Assembly (NCBI RefSeq): GCF_003938605.1
Contig: NZ_RHWX01000005.1
Span: forward strand, 124,001-188,000
DNA from: Brevundimonas sp. 357
GTDB taxonomy: Bacteria; Pseudomonadota; Alphaproteobacteria; Caulobacterales; Caulobacteraceae
Length of the DNA stretch: 64,000 bases
Direction of reading: 5' to 3'
In this document: piece by piece, positions 25,652 to 34,619 of the stretch
How positions within the stretch are numbered: position 1 is the first letter of the stretch
Layout of the letters: each line of letters starts with the position of its first letter
The notes under the pieces: generated by a model
What the model was told of the DNA's origin: nothing
Databases searched by the model: none
What the model saw: the letters and a program-made list of their open reading frames with translations, nothing else
Made by a program: the position numbers and the translations under genes

Positions 25652-26191
25652 CTAGCTCCTCGGCGCGCGGGCGTCCTTGGGACGTTTCGCCGCCAGCAGG
25701 CTGAAGATAGCCAGCGCCAGGGAGATCACAAAGTTCCAGCCCGCCATCGACAGGCCGGCGAAGCTCCACGGAATGTCGCCGCAGGAGACGAAGCCCGTGC
25801 TTCCGCCCGTGCCGTCGACCAGGGCCGTCAGCGCCGACAGGTCGATGGTGGTGCTCGGCGCGGCCATGCAGGTGGCGGGCAAGGCCCACCACTTCAGCTC
25901 GCCCCCGGCGTGATAGCCCGCCGTGATCGCTCCGGTCAGGAAGATCGCCGCCAGCAGGAAGGAGGCGATGCGCGGCGTGCCCCGGCTGGCCCGGCTGAAC
26001 AGGGCCCAGAAGGTGGCGGCCCCGGCGATGGCGACGGCGGCCCAGTAGACCTCGCGCTGCTTCAGGCACAGGTTGCAGGGCGCCAGGCCGCCGAACCGCT
26101 CGAACGCATGGGCCGCGCCCAGCATGGCCAGGGCGGCGGTCAGGGCGAAGGCCGTCCACCAGCGGGTCAGCAATTTGTAGATCGCGCTCAT
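25652..26191 (-). CDS. dsbB: Disulfide bond formation protein DsbB
   Basis: The 179-residue membrane protein has four helices. Its first periplasmic loop has the CNLC redox pair (C39, C42). The second loop has Cys in LPATCMAAP and GFVSCGDIP, the pair that interacts with DsbA. It re-oxidises DsbA by passing electrons to quinone. It lies next to coq7, a ubiquinone-synthesis gene, which fits its use of quinone. Confidence 0.9.
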   Translation of the reverse strand: MSAIYKLLTRWWTAFALTAALAMLGAAHAFERFGGLAPCNLCLKQREVYWAAVAIAGAATFWALFSRASRGTPRIASFLLAAIFLTGAITAGYHAGGELKWWALPATCMAAPSTTIDLSALTALVDGTGGSTGFVSCGDIPWSFAGLSMAGWNFVISLALAIFSLLAAKRPKDARAPRS

Positions 26192-26246
26192 CTGCGCCTC
26201 ACAGGAACCAGGCGCCTCTCATAAACTGAGCGGGGACCGGCGTCGA

Positions 26247-26828
26247 TCAGTGACCGATCAGCTTGACCATAAAGAAGGCGCCGACCAGCAGCGCCAGGAA
26301 CAGCACGGTGAACAGGGCTAACCGCTTCTCGACGATCGCCAGCATCGGCGGGCCCCAGCGCTTGAGCACGAAGGCCACCAGGAAGAAGCGGGCGCCGCGC
26401 GTCACGACGCACAGGGCGATGAACAGCGCCAGATTGAACTGGAAGATGCCCGAGGCGATGGTGATCAGCTTGAAGGGGATGGGCGTCAGCCCCTTGATCA
26501 GGATGACCCAGGCGCCGTGCTGCTGGAACAGGGCCTTGGACGCCTCGAAGGTGTCGGCCTTGCCCAGCAGGGCCAGCATCCACATGCCGACCGGCTCCAG
26601 CCAGTAGCCGATGGCGTAGCCCAGAATCCCGCCCAGCACCGAGGCGATGGTGCAGACCGTGGCGTAGAAATAGGCGCGTTCCGGCTTGGCCAGCACCATG
26701 GGCGCCAGCATGACGTCCGGCGGAATCGGGAAGAAGGAGCTTTCGGCGAAGGAAACGACGGCCAACGAGCGCGTGGCGTGACGGTGGCGGGCCAGGGAGA
26801 AGACCCAGTCGTAGAGCTTGCGAAGCAT
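26247..26828 (-). CDS. YqaA family (DedA/VTT-like) membrane protein
   Basis: The 193-residue product has about five hydrophobic segments. ESSFFPIPPDVMLAPMVLAKP and LIKGLTPIPFKLITIASG are the two re-entrant, proline-containing blocks of the SNARE-associated/VTT (DedA) fold. These proteins are linked to lipid flipping and envelope homeostasis. Substrate unknown. Confidence 0.88.
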   Translation of the reverse strand: MLRKLYDWVFSLARHRHATRSLAVVSFAESSFFPIPPDVMLAPMVLAKPERAYFYATVCTIASVLGGILGYAIGYWLEPVGMWMLALLGKADTFEASKALFQQHGAWVILIKGLTPIPFKLITIASGIFQFNLALFIALCVVTRGARFFLVAFVLKRWGPPMLAIVEKRLALFTVLFLALLVGAFFMVKLIGH

Positions 26829-27052
26829 TCAGGCGTCCCGATCGAGGCCCCCGCCTCTCGTCCTTCGCCCGATAGCAGGCCAGACGAAACGGCGCGAGAG
26901 GCGAACGATCGCCTGCGACACCGGAACGTGTGCCGTTTCAGTCCACAGCCGCCTTGCGCCCGACACCGCCCCGCCAGTAGGTTCCGCCCCAATCAGCGGC
27001 CGCGCCATGCAGGCCTGAGCCGCGTCAAACCATAAGAGAGAGGAGACGCGCC

Positions 27053-28138
27053 ATGCAGGATGCCGCCAAACTCGACCAGGAAAACCCCCTCGGCGTCGAC
27101 GGTTTCGAGTTCGTCGAATTCACCGGCCCCGAGCCCGAGGCGATGATTTCGCGTCTGGAGCTGATGGGCTTCACCCCCACCCACGTGAACCCGGCCAACG
27201 GCGTGGTGCGCCTGAAGCAGGGCGACATCACCATGCTGGTCCATCGCACGCCCGCCGGTCAGGCGGCGGACTTCGCCAAGGACCACGGCCCCTCGGCCAA
27301 CGGCATGGCCTTCCGCGTCGCCGACGCCAAGGCCGCCTATGAAGGCGCGCTGGCGCGCGGCGCCCGCAAGGCCGAAGGCGTGAACGGCGGCGCCCTGGCC
27401 GGCGACTACCCCTATGTGCTGCAGGGCATCGGCGGCAGCCTGCTCTATGTCGTCGACCAGTACGGCGAGACCGGCTCCCTGTATGACGCCTGGGACGAGA
27501 TCGAGGGCTGGGAAGAGGCCGAGCGCAAGAACTCCATGGGCCTCGAAATCCTGGACCACCTGACCCACAACGTGCGTCGCGGCGAGATGCGCACCTGGTC
27601 GGGTTTCTACAGCTCGGTGTTCAACTTCGAAGAGCAGAAGTATTTCGACATCAAGGGTAAGGCGACGGGCCTGTTCTCCCAGGCCATGATCGCGCCCGAC
27701 CGCGCCATCCGCATCCCGCTGAACGAAAGCCAGGACGAGAATTCCCAGATCGAGGAATTCATCCGCCGCTACAACGGCGAAGGCATCCAGCACATCGCCC
27801 TGACGACCGAGAACATCTTCGAGACGGTCGAGGCCATGCGCGAACGCGGCGTCGACTTCCAGGACACCATCGAGACCTATTTCGAACTGATCGACAAACG
27901 CCTGCCGGGCCACGGCGAGGACGTGGAGCGGATGCGCAAGAACCGCATCCTGATCGACGGTTCGGACGAGGAGGGTCTGCTACTGCAGATCTTCACCCAG
28001 GACACCTTCGGCCCGATCTTCTTCGAGATCATCCAGCGCAAGGGCAATGAAGGCTTCGGCAACGGCAACTTCCAGGCCCTGTTCGACTCGATCGAGCTGG
28101 ACCAGATCCGTCGCGGCGTCATCAAGGTCGACGCCTGA
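27053..28138 (+). CDS. hppD: 4-hydroxyphenylpyruvate dioxygenase
   Basis: The 361-residue enzyme converts 4-hydroxyphenylpyruvate to homogentisate in tyrosine degradation. It has two VOC-type domains. The Fe ligands are His in EILDHLTHNV (~166), His in GIQHIALTT (~246) and Glu in IFFEIIQRKG (~325). GAGAGGAG precedes the ATG. A fumarylacetoacetate hydrolase-family gene lies 2.6 kb downstream, but homogentisate dioxygenase and maleylacetoacetate isomerase are not in the window. Confidence 0.96.
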   Translation: MQDAAKLDQENPLGVDGFEFVEFTGPEPEAMISRLELMGFTPTHVNPANGVVRLKQGDITMLVHRTPAGQAADFAKDHGPSANGMAFRVADAKAAYEGALARGARKAEGVNGGALAGDYPYVLQGIGGSLLYVVDQYGETGSLYDAWDEIEGWEEAERKNSMGLEILDHLTHNVRRGEMRTWSGFYSSVFNFEEQKYFDIKGKATGLFSQAMIAPDRAIRIPLNESQDENSQIEEFIRRYNGEGIQHIALTTENIFETVEAMRERGVDFQDTIETYFELIDKRLPGHGEDVERMRKNRILIDGSDEEGLLLQIFTQDTFGPIFFEIIQRKGNEGFGNGNFQALFDSIELDQIRRGVIKVDA

Positions 28139-28324
28139 ATGCGGTTTCGGCCTCCGCACTGGCTGCCCTGGCTCGGCCCGCTTCTGGCGGCCGGGGCCGG
28201 GGCCCTGGCGGGCGAGTACTGGCTGGGGGGCGGCTTCTGGATGGTGCTGGCCGCCGCCCTGGTCTGCGGCTTCGCCCCCATCCTGGCCCACCGCCTGTGG
28301 CGACGCCTGCATCACAGACGCTAG
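28139..28324 (+). CDS. Small membrane protein after hppD
   Basis: The 61-residue frame begins with the ATG immediately following the hppD stop (TGA ATG). It has two hydrophobic segments (LPWLGPLLAAGAGALAG and FWMVLAAALVCGFAPIL) and a very basic C-terminus (RLWRRLHHRR). No family recognised. Its position suggests co-transcription with hppD. Confidence 0.5.
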   Translation: MRFRPPHWLPWLGPLLAAGAGALAGEYWLGGGFWMVLAAALVCGFAPILAHRLWRRLHHRR

Positions 28325-28329
28325 ACTGA

Positions 28330-28460
28330 GTTGTCCTCCCCACGCCGTGGGGAGGGGGACCGCGAAGCGGTGGAGGGGCCTCTTCAGCGAAAACCGAGCC
28401 GCCCCTCCGTCTCGTCAGCGATAGCCGACGATCCACCTCCCCATGTCATGGGGGAGGAGA
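28330..28460. repeat. Intergenic repeat pair, CCTCCCCA type
   Basis: The left unit has a hairpin CCTCCCCACG/CGTGGGGAGG (28335-28355), then GGACCGCGAAGCGGTGGAGGGG. An inverted unit around 28430-28460 reads CCACCTCCCCATG/CATGGGGGAGG. It lies upstream of the isoaspartyl peptidase gene on the same strand and so could affect its mRNA leader. Confidence 0.6.
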
Positions 28461-28479
28461 AAATAATGGGGAGCCTGAA

Positions 28480-29562
28480 ATGAAATCCATCGCCTTGGCC
28501 GCCGCTGCGGCCGCCGCCCTGCTGGCCTCGCCGGCCTCCGCCCAGGACGCCCCGACCTGGTCGATCGCCATCCACGGCGGCGCGGGCGTGATCGAACGCG
28601 CCCAGCTCAGCCCGGAGCGCGACGCCGCCTATCGCGCGGGTCTGCAGGCCGCGCTGGACACCGGGTCGGCCGTGCTGGCGCGGGGCGGCTCGTCGCTGGA
28701 CGCCGTTCAGGCCGCCATCGAGGTGATGGAGGAGAACCCCCTGTTCAACGCCGGGCGCGGGGCCGTCTTCACCTCGGCCGGGAAGAACGAACTGGACGCC
28801 GCCGTCATGGACGGAACGGAGCTGAACGCCGGGGCCGTCGCGGGCCTGACCCGCACGCGCCACCCCATCGCCGCCGCCCGCGCGGTGATGGAGAAGTCGC
28901 CCCACGTCATGCTGATCGGCGAAGGCGCCGAGACCTTCGCCCGCTCGGCCGGGCTGGAGGAGGTGGCGCCCTCCTTCTTCTTCACCGAAAGCCGCTGGCA
29001 GGCCCTGCTGAAGGCGCTGCGCGACCGGGGCGAGCCCCTGCCGCCGCGCCCGGAAGGCGCGCCCGCCGAACCGGCCCGCCTGGGCCCGGCCGCGCCGCTG
29101 GCCTTCAACCTGCATGAAGCTCCGCTGGACGAGCGCAAATTCGGCACCGTCGGCGCCGTGGCCGTCGACAGCCAGGGCCGCCTGGCCGCCGGCACCTCGA
29201 CCGGCGGCACCACGGCCAAGCGCTGGGGCCGCGTCGGCGACGTGCCGATCATCGGCGCCGGCACCTACGCTTCCAACGCCGACGGCTGCGCCGTCTCGGC
29301 CACCGGCACGGGCGAGTATTTCATCCGCGCCACCGTCGCGCGCGACATCTGCCGCCGCACGGCCGAAGGCGCGACCGTCCAGGAGGCCGCCGACGCCGAG
29401 ATCGCCGAGGTCGGGACCATCGGCGGGGACGGCGGCGTCATCGTCATGGGCAAGGACGGCGTGCACGCCTTCTCGATGAACACCTCGGGCATGTATCGTG
29501 GGTCGGTGTCCTCGAGTGCGCCCGCCCGCGTGGCCATCTACGGCGACGAAGTGTCGCGATGA
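28480..29562 (+). CDS. iaaA: Isoaspartyl peptidase / L-asparaginase (Ntn-hydrolase)
   Basis: The 360-residue precursor has a Sec signal (ASPASA cut, ~22) and the type-2 asparaginase fold: IAIHGGAGVI, NPLFNAGRGAVFTSAG, and the autocleavage site KFGTVGAVAVD, where Thr (~residue 223) becomes the N-terminal nucleophile of the beta chain. Downstream TSTGGTTAKRWGRVGDVPIIGAGTYA binds substrate. It should clear isoaspartyl dipeptides or asparagine in the periplasm. The stop overlaps the cupin gene (ATGA). Confidence 0.92.
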   Translation: MKSIALAAAAAAALLASPASAQDAPTWSIAIHGGAGVIERAQLSPERDAAYRAGLQAALDTGSAVLARGGSSLDAVQAAIEVMEENPLFNAGRGAVFTSAGKNELDAAVMDGTELNAGAVAGLTRTRHPIAAARAVMEKSPHVMLIGEGAETFARSAGLEEVAPSFFFTESRWQALLKALRDRGEPLPPRPEGAPAEPARLGPAAPLAFNLHEAPLDERKFGTVGAVAVDSQGRLAAGTSTGGTTAKRWGRVGDVPIIGAGTYASNADGCAVSATGTGEYFIRATVARDICRRTAEGATVQEAADAEIAEVGTIGGDGGVIVMGKDGVHAFSMNTSGMYRGSVSSSAPARVAIYGDEVSR

Positions 29563-29927
29563 CCGGCCAGGTCGTCGATCTCGAACAGAAGTTCGCGGCC
29601 TTCTCCGATCACTGGCGGCCGCGCGTCGCGGCGCAGCTGAACGGTCAGGACGTGCGACTGGTCAAGGTGCAGGGGATTTTCCCCTGGCATAGCCATGTCG
29701 AGGCGGATGAGATGTTCCTGGTCTGGAAAGGCCGGTTCCGGGTCGAGTTCCGCGACCGGATCGAGACGCTGGAGCCAGGCCAGTTCATCGTCGTCCCGCG
29801 CGGCGTCGAACACCGCACCGCCGCCGACGAGGAGGCCGAGGTGATGATTTTCGAGCCGTCCGAGGTCGTAAACACGGGCGACGCTCCGACTTCCGATTTC
29901 ACGGCGCCGATGGGGCAGGCGATATGA
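29559..29927 (+). CDS. Cupin domain-containing protein
   Basis: The 122-residue single-domain cupin has metal-ligand motif 1 FPWHSHVEADEMFLVWKG (His, His, Glu) and motif 2 GQFIVVPRGVEHRTAADEE. Coupled to the upstream peptidase by a 4-base overlap and to the downstream methyltransferase likewise. Substrate unknown. Confidence 0.9.
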   Translation: MTGQVVDLEQKFAAFSDHWRPRVAAQLNGQDVRLVKVQGIFPWHSHVEADEMFLVWKGRFRVEFRDRIETLEPGQFIVVPRGVEHRTAADEEAEVMIFEPSEVVNTGDAPTSDFTAPMGQAI

Positions 29928-30394
29928 GCAAGGGCGACCATTCCGGCGTCATCGTTCCGCCGCCCGCGATCTATTTCGCCTTCCTGCTGGGCGGTTGGGG
30001 GCTGGGCCAGTGGCTGGTCGAGCCGTCGCTGGGTCTGGCGACCGAGGTTCGGCGCGGCGCGGCCCTGGCGTTGATTCTGGGCGGCCTGTTTCTGGACGGA
30101 GCGGCGGCCGGCTATTTCCGTCGTCTGGGCACCCCGCCCGAGCCGTGGAAGCCGACGACGGTCCTGGCCACGGGCGGTCTCTACCGCTTCAGCCGCAACC
30201 CCATCTATCTGGGCTTCGCCATTACCTATCTGGGGCTGGCGATCGCCATGGACAGCCCGATCGCCCTCGGTCTGCTGCTCCCCTGCCTGATCGTGGTCGA
30301 TCGCTTCGTCATCGCCCGCGAGGAACGCTATCTTTCCGTCCGTTTCGGCGCCGAATACGACGCCTATCGCCAGAAGGTCCGTCGATGGCTGTGA
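29924..30394 (+). CDS. Isoprenylcysteine methyltransferase-like (PEMT/ICMT family) membrane protein
   Basis: The 156-residue product has four hydrophobic segments and a C-terminal ICMT-type AdoMet motif: LATGGLYRFSRNPIYLGFAITYLGLA, then EERYLSVRFGAEYDAYRQKVRRWL. These proteins methylate lipids or small membrane substrates. The gene overlaps the cupin gene by 4 bases and the next small gene by 10. Confidence 0.88.
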   Translation: MSKGDHSGVIVPPPAIYFAFLLGGWGLGQWLVEPSLGLATEVRRGAALALILGGLFLDGAAAGYFRRLGTPPEPWKPTTVLATGGLYRFSRNPIYLGFAITYLGLAIAMDSPIALGLLLPCLIVVDRFVIAREERYLSVRFGAEYDAYRQKVRRWL

Positions 30395-30684
30395 GCCCTG
30401 AAACCCCCGCGCCCCACGCCGACGAACTGTCCGAAATGGCGCTGGAGGAGCTGGACGCCGCCTGCGCCCTGCGCTGGGTCGAGCTGAAGGCCGTCACCCC
30501 CTGGGGCGATACCTATGAGGGCATGGCTCCATCCGGTCGCGAAGTCGAGGTCGAGCGCCGCTACTTGTGGGCGCATGAACCCGCCGGCGCGATCATCGTC
30601 GAGGTCGAGGTGCGCGACCCGGCCAAACGCACCGGGGCCGAGGCTCGCGCCGTCATCAGTCCGCCGGGCGTCGAAACGCGCTGA
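30385..30684 (+). CDS. Hypothetical 99-residue protein
   Basis: The frame starts at ATG 30385, overlapping the methyltransferase stop by 10 bases, and encodes a soluble acidic protein with RWVELKAVTPWGDTYEGMAPSGREVEVERRYLWA and VEVRDPAKRTGAEARAVIS. No family recognised. The overlap and its high GC3 favour a real gene. Confidence 0.6.
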   Translation: MAVSPETPAPHADELSEMALEELDAACALRWVELKAVTPWGDTYEGMAPSGREVEVERRYLWAHEPAGAIIVEVEVRDPAKRTGAEARAVISPPGVETR

Positions 30685-30755
30685 ACGGCGTCTTCATGCG
30701 CTGATCTTCGCTCAATCCGCTTTCCAAGCTTCGCTCTCAAGACTAGCTTCTTCTC

Positions 30756-31763
30756 ATGAAACTCGCCTCGCTCAAGCACGGCCGTGACGGCCGCCTCGTC
30801 GTCGTCTCCAACGACCTGAACTGGTTTACGGACGCCTTCCTGATCGCCCCGACGCTGCAGGCGGCGCTGGATGACTGGGAGCGGTGCGAGCCGCTGCTGC
30901 GCGCCCTGGCCGAAAGCCTGGAGCACGAAGGCGTGCCGCGCGGCCGCTTCCACGAGCGCGACGCCGCCGCCCCCCTGCCGCGCGCCTATCAGTGGGCGGA
31001 CGGCTCGGCCTATGTGAACCATGTCGAGCTGGTGCGTAAGGCGCGCGGCGCCGAGATGCCGCAGAGCTTCTGGACCGACCCGCTGATGTATCAGGGCGGC
31101 TCCGACGGCTTCCTGTCGCCGCGCGACGCCATCCCGCTGAAGGACGAGGCCTGGGGCTGCGACCTGGAGGCCGAGATCGTGGTTGTGACCGGCGACGTGC
31201 CGCTGGGCGCGACGCGGGAAGAGGCCCTGGCGGCGATCCGTCTGGTCGGCCTGGTCAACGACGTCTCGCTTCGCAACCTGATCCCGGCCGAACTGTCCAA
31301 GGGCTTCGGCTTCGTCCAGTCCAAGCCGGCCAGCGCCCTGTCGCCGGTCTTCGTCACGCCGGACGCCCTCGGCGACCGCTGGAAGGACGGCAAGCTGTCG
31401 GGCGCGCTGCTGGTTCAGATCAACGGCCAAGACTTCGGCAAGGCCGACGCGGGCGTCGACATGACCTTCGACTTCGGCACGCTGATCGCCCATCTGGCCA
31501 AGACCCGCTCCTTAAGCGCCGGGACGATCATCGGCTCGGGCACGGTGTCGAACAAGGACGCCGACGGCGGCCCCGGCAAACCGGTATCCGAAGGCGGCCT
31601 GGGTTACAGCTGCATCGCCGAGATCCGCACGGTCGAAACCATCCAGACCGGCGCGGCCAAGACCCCCTTCCTCAAGCACGGCGACACCGTCCGCATCGAA
31701 ATGCTGGACGACAAGCACCACACCCTGTTCGGCGCCATCGAACAGACGGTGGCGGCGGCCTGA
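30756..31763 (+). CDS. Fumarylacetoacetate hydrolase family protein
   Basis: The 335-residue product has the FAH catalytic core: WTDPLMYQGGSDGFLSPRDAIPL, DLEAEIVVVTGDVP (metal-binding Glu residues), LVNDVSLRNLIPAELSKGFGFVQSKPASALSP and a C-terminal GTIIGSGTVSNKDADGG. With hppD nearby it could be the final fumarylacetoacetate-cleaving step of tyrosine catabolism. It lacks the long N-terminal SH3-like domain of eukaryotic FAH, as usual for bacterial two-gene-type enzymes. Substrate assignment is inferred from context. Confidence 0.88.
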   Translation: MKLASLKHGRDGRLVVVSNDLNWFTDAFLIAPTLQAALDDWERCEPLLRALAESLEHEGVPRGRFHERDAAAPLPRAYQWADGSAYVNHVELVRKARGAEMPQSFWTDPLMYQGGSDGFLSPRDAIPLKDEAWGCDLEAEIVVVTGDVPLGATREEALAAIRLVGLVNDVSLRNLIPAELSKGFGFVQSKPASALSPVFVTPDALGDRWKDGKLSGALLVQINGQDFGKADAGVDMTFDFGTLIAHLAKTRSLSAGTIIGSGTVSNKDADGGPGKPVSEGGLGYSCIAEIRTVETIQTGAAKTPFLKHGDTVRIEMLDDKHHTLFGAIEQTVAAA

Positions 31764-31866
31764 GCCTTCAGGCCTCCCTCATCCGATAAAAACTGGCGGC
31801 GGCGGCGCTTCACCGATTGACGGAGGCTTCGCCGCCGCTAGATTGCGCCGCCTTGAGCCTAGCCGT

Positions 31867-31951
31867 GCCGGTGTGGTGAAATTGGTAGACGCGCCGGACT
31901 CAAAATCCGGTTCCGCAAGGAGTGTCGGTTCGAGTCCGACCACCGGCACCA
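31867..31951 (+). tRNA. tRNA-Leu (anticodon CAA)
   Basis: The acceptor stem GCCGGTG pairs with CACCGGC. The D-loop contains GGTAGAC, the anticodon loop is CTCAAAA (anticodon CAA, reads UUG), and a long variable arm TTCCGCAAGGAGT is typical of Leu. The T-arm is TGTCGGTTCGAGTCCGAC, and the 3' CCA is encoded. Confidence 0.97.
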
Positions 31952-31958
31952 GCTGACT

Positions 31959-32204
31959 TCAAGTCTCCGCTGAGGATTGGAGCGACGCTCTCCTCGGCGC
32001 ATCGTATCGCGCATGACGACCCGCTAGCGGGATCGCGGACGCTTCAACGGACAAGGGCGCGGCGCCGACCAGGGCGCCGCCCTCGGCGCAGAACGGATTC
32101 ATCTGCCGCTCCCAGCCGCCGTTGAGCGAGCAGGAATAGCAGCCCGACAGCATCACGCAGACGCCGAGGACCGCGAGGGCTTTCCATGGGCGTGCGGGCA
32201 TCAT
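31959..32204 (-). CDS. Small lipoprotein
   Basis: An 81-residue frame begins with two ATGs (32204, 32201) after a good ribosome-binding site (AGGAAGGA). The leader ends LSGCYSCSLNGGW, a lipobox with Cys ~20. The mature part has one further Cys pair and no recognised domain. Longer in-frame readings upstream lack a signal peptide. Confidence 0.62.
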   Translation of the reverse strand: MMPARPWKALAVLGVCVMLSGCYSCSLNGGWERQMNPFCAEGGALVGAAPLSVEASAIPLAGRHARYDAPRRASLQSSAET

Positions 32205-32351
32205 CGTCCTTCCTCGTCCCTCGTCTGCAACGCGACTTGTAGCACGGCGATGCGCCCGACGGGCCGTCGCGGCGCAGCTTGCGCGCGTCTTGCGCATTCA
32301 AGAGACGAATGCCTCTTGAACAACCGGACACAAGTGTCCACTTAGCGTCTC

Positions 32352-32918
32352 ATGAACCGTCCCTTGCGACAAGACGCCGCGGAACGCCGCGAAAGGCTGC
32401 TGAAGGCGGCCGAGGAGGCCTTTGCGCGCGACGGGCTGGACGTGCCCCTGCACCTGATCGCCGAAAAGGCCGGGGTGGGGCGGGCGACGCTGTATCGAAA
32501 CTTCGCCGATCGGTCGGCGCTGGTGCTGGCGATCTTCGTCGAGCAGATCGAGGATCTGGGCCGCCGCACGCGCGCTCGGCTGGATGATCCCGACGCCTTC
32601 CTGTGGTTCCTGGAACAGCTGGTCGCCCTGATGATGACCAGCGCCGGCCTGTCCGCGCTCATCCGCGACCTGAAGGTCGAGGCGATGGAGCCGGTGCGCC
32701 AGGGCGTGCGCGAAGCCGGGGCCGAGGCCCTGGCCGTGTCCCAGGCGGCGGGGCGGGTGCGGCCCGACCTGACGGTCGAGGACATTCGCGTCCTGGCCCT
32801 GATGCTGGGGGCGCCGTCGCGGGCGGTCGTCTCGCCCGAGGACCGCATCGCCCTCAGCCGCCGCTCGCTGGAGCTGGCGCTGGACATGGTGCGCCCGCAA
32901 GGCGGGGCCCCCGCATGA
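32352..32918 (+). CDS. TetR/AcrR family transcriptional regulator
   Basis: The 188-residue regulator has the N-terminal HTH at ~11-56: RRERLLKAAEEAFARDGLDVPLHLIAEKAGVGRATLYRNFADRSALVLAIF. The C-terminal ligand domain is TetR_C-like. Its stop overlaps the downstream DHA2 MFS gene (ATGA), so it almost certainly controls that efflux operon. Palindromes upstream were not clear enough to name an operator. Confidence 0.93.
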   Translation: MNRPLRQDAAERRERLLKAAEEAFARDGLDVPLHLIAEKAGVGRATLYRNFADRSALVLAIFVEQIEDLGRRTRARLDDPDAFLWFLEQLVALMMTSAGLSALIRDLKVEAMEPVRQGVREAGAEALAVSQAAGRVRPDLTVEDIRVLALMLGAPSRAVVSPEDRIALSRRSLELALDMVRPQGGAPA

Positions 32919-34606
32919 GCCGCCGTCACTGGAATCTGCCGTGGGAGGACTTCTTCGCCACGCTGAAGCCGCACGAGCGGCCGGTCATGCCCGGCTCGCC
33001 GTCCACGCCGGACCACGCCATGCCCTGGCGTCTGGCCTATGGCCTGGTCGGCGCCCTGGTCACTCTGACCGGCAGCCTGGGCAATGCGGCCGTGACGGCC
33101 AGCCAGCCGCAACTGGCGGGATCGCTGGGCGTGACCCTGGCCGAGGCGGCCTGGCTGCCGGTCATCTTCGTCATGACCAATGCGAGCATGAACCTGCTGC
33201 TGGTCAAGTTCCGCCTGCAATACGGTCTGCGGCTGTTCGCCGAGATCGTGCTGATCGTCTTCCTGGCCGCCGCCCTGGCGCACCTGTTCCTGCAGGACTT
33301 CGTCTCCACCCTGGTGGTTCGCGCGGTCGCCGGAGTCGCGGCAGCGGGCATGACGACCCTGGGCATCCTCTACATCATCCAGGCCTTCCCGGCGCAGCAC
33401 CGCCTGAAAAGCATTATCCTGGGCGTCGGCCTGTCTAGCCTGGCCATCCCCATGGCGCGGCTGGGTTTGACCGCCCTGCTGGACCGCGACCTGTGGCGGG
33501 CCTTCTACATGTTCGAGGTCGGGCTGGTGCTGGTGACGCTGGCCGCCGTCTTCGCCCTGAAGATGCCGCCCGCCCAGCGCATCAAGAGCTTCGAGCCGCA
33601 GGACTTCATCACCTTCGCCCTGTTCGCGCCGGGCATGGCGCTGCTCAGCGCCGTGCTGGGCCTGGGGCGGATCGTCTGGTGGCTGGAGGCGCCGTGGGTC
33701 GGCTGGGCCCTGGCCGCCGCCGTCCTGTTGCTGTCGGCCGCCGCCATCCATGAATACAACCGCGCCAACCCCCTGATCGACCTGCGCTGGCTGGCCGGGC
33801 GCGACATCGTGCGGCTGATGCTGGCCATCCTGCTGGTGCGGATCGTGCTGTCGGAACAGACGACCGGCGCGGTCGGCTTCCTGCAGCAGATGGGGCTGGG
33901 CAACGACCAGATGCACGACCTGTTCTGGGTCATGCTGGCGGCCACGGCGGCGGGGTCGCTGGTCAGCGCCTTCACCCTGAACCCGACCAAGCTGTGGAAG
34001 CCGATCTCCATCGCGCTGGGCCTCATCGCCCTGGGCGCCTATCTGGACAGCCACGCCACCGTGCTGACGCGGCCGGGCGAGCTGTACGTCAGCCAGGCCC
34101 TGCTGGCCTTCGCCGCCGCCTTCTTCATCGGGCCGACGATGATCATCGGCTTCGGCAAGGTGTTGCAGGGCGGCGGCAAGAGCTTCATCAGCTTCATCAT
34201 CTTCTTCTCCCTGTGTCAGAACGTCGGCGGCCTGATGGGCTCGGCCCTGATCGGCACCGTCCAGACCCTGCGCGAGAAGTTCCATTCCAACCAGCTGGCC
34301 GAGGGCATCGGCCTGGGCGATCCCGAGACGGTGCAGCGACTGCAACAGCTGGGCGGCGCCTACGCCCATGTCATCGACGACCCGGCCCTGCGCCAGGGCG
34401 CGGCCCTGCGCCTGCTGCACCAGCAGGTCAGCCAACAGGCCCAGGTGCTGGCCTACAACGACGTCTTCCTGATGATCGCCGTGGTCGCCGCCGTCGGCGC
34501 CGTCTGGGTCGCCGTCAACCATTACCGCCCCCGCATCGAGGCGCTGTGCGCCCGCCGTCGCGACGCCGCCCAGGCGAGCCAAGCGCCGGCGCCCTCCGCC
34601 GAGTGA
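32915..34606 (+). CDS. DHA2 family MFS multidrug efflux protein (EmrB/QacA-like)
   Basis: The 563-residue integral membrane protein has about 14 hydrophobic segments. WLPVIFVMTNASMNL near residue 90 and SGALIG-type C-terminal helices (GLMGSALIGTVQTLREK) fit the EmrB/QacA family. It couples by ATGA overlap to the TetR regulator and is followed 13 bases later by an EmrA-like periplasmic adaptor, making a tripartite exporter. The cargo is unknown. A ~30-residue hydrophilic N-terminus (RRHWNLPWEDFFATL) precedes the first helix. Confidence 0.9.
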   Translation: MSRRHWNLPWEDFFATLKPHERPVMPGSPSTPDHAMPWRLAYGLVGALVTLTGSLGNAAVTASQPQLAGSLGVTLAEAAWLPVIFVMTNASMNLLLVKFRLQYGLRLFAEIVLIVFLAAALAHLFLQDFVSTLVVRAVAGVAAAGMTTLGILYIIQAFPAQHRLKSIILGVGLSSLAIPMARLGLTALLDRDLWRAFYMFEVGLVLVTLAAVFALKMPPAQRIKSFEPQDFITFALFAPGMALLSAVLGLGRIVWWLEAPWVGWALAAAVLLLSAAAIHEYNRANPLIDLRWLAGRDIVRLMLAILLVRIVLSEQTTGAVGFLQQMGLGNDQMHDLFWVMLAATAAGSLVSAFTLNPTKLWKPISIALGLIALGAYLDSHATVLTRPGELYVSQALLAFAAAFFIGPTMIIGFGKVLQGGGKSFISFIIFFSLCQNVGGLMGSALIGTVQTLREKFHSNQLAEGIGLGDPETVQRLQQLGGAYAHVIDDPALRQGAALRLLHQQVSQQAQVLAYNDVFLMIAVVAAVGAVWVAVNHYRPRIEALCARRRDAAQASQAPAPSAE

Positions 34607-34619
34607 ACCGGATACGACC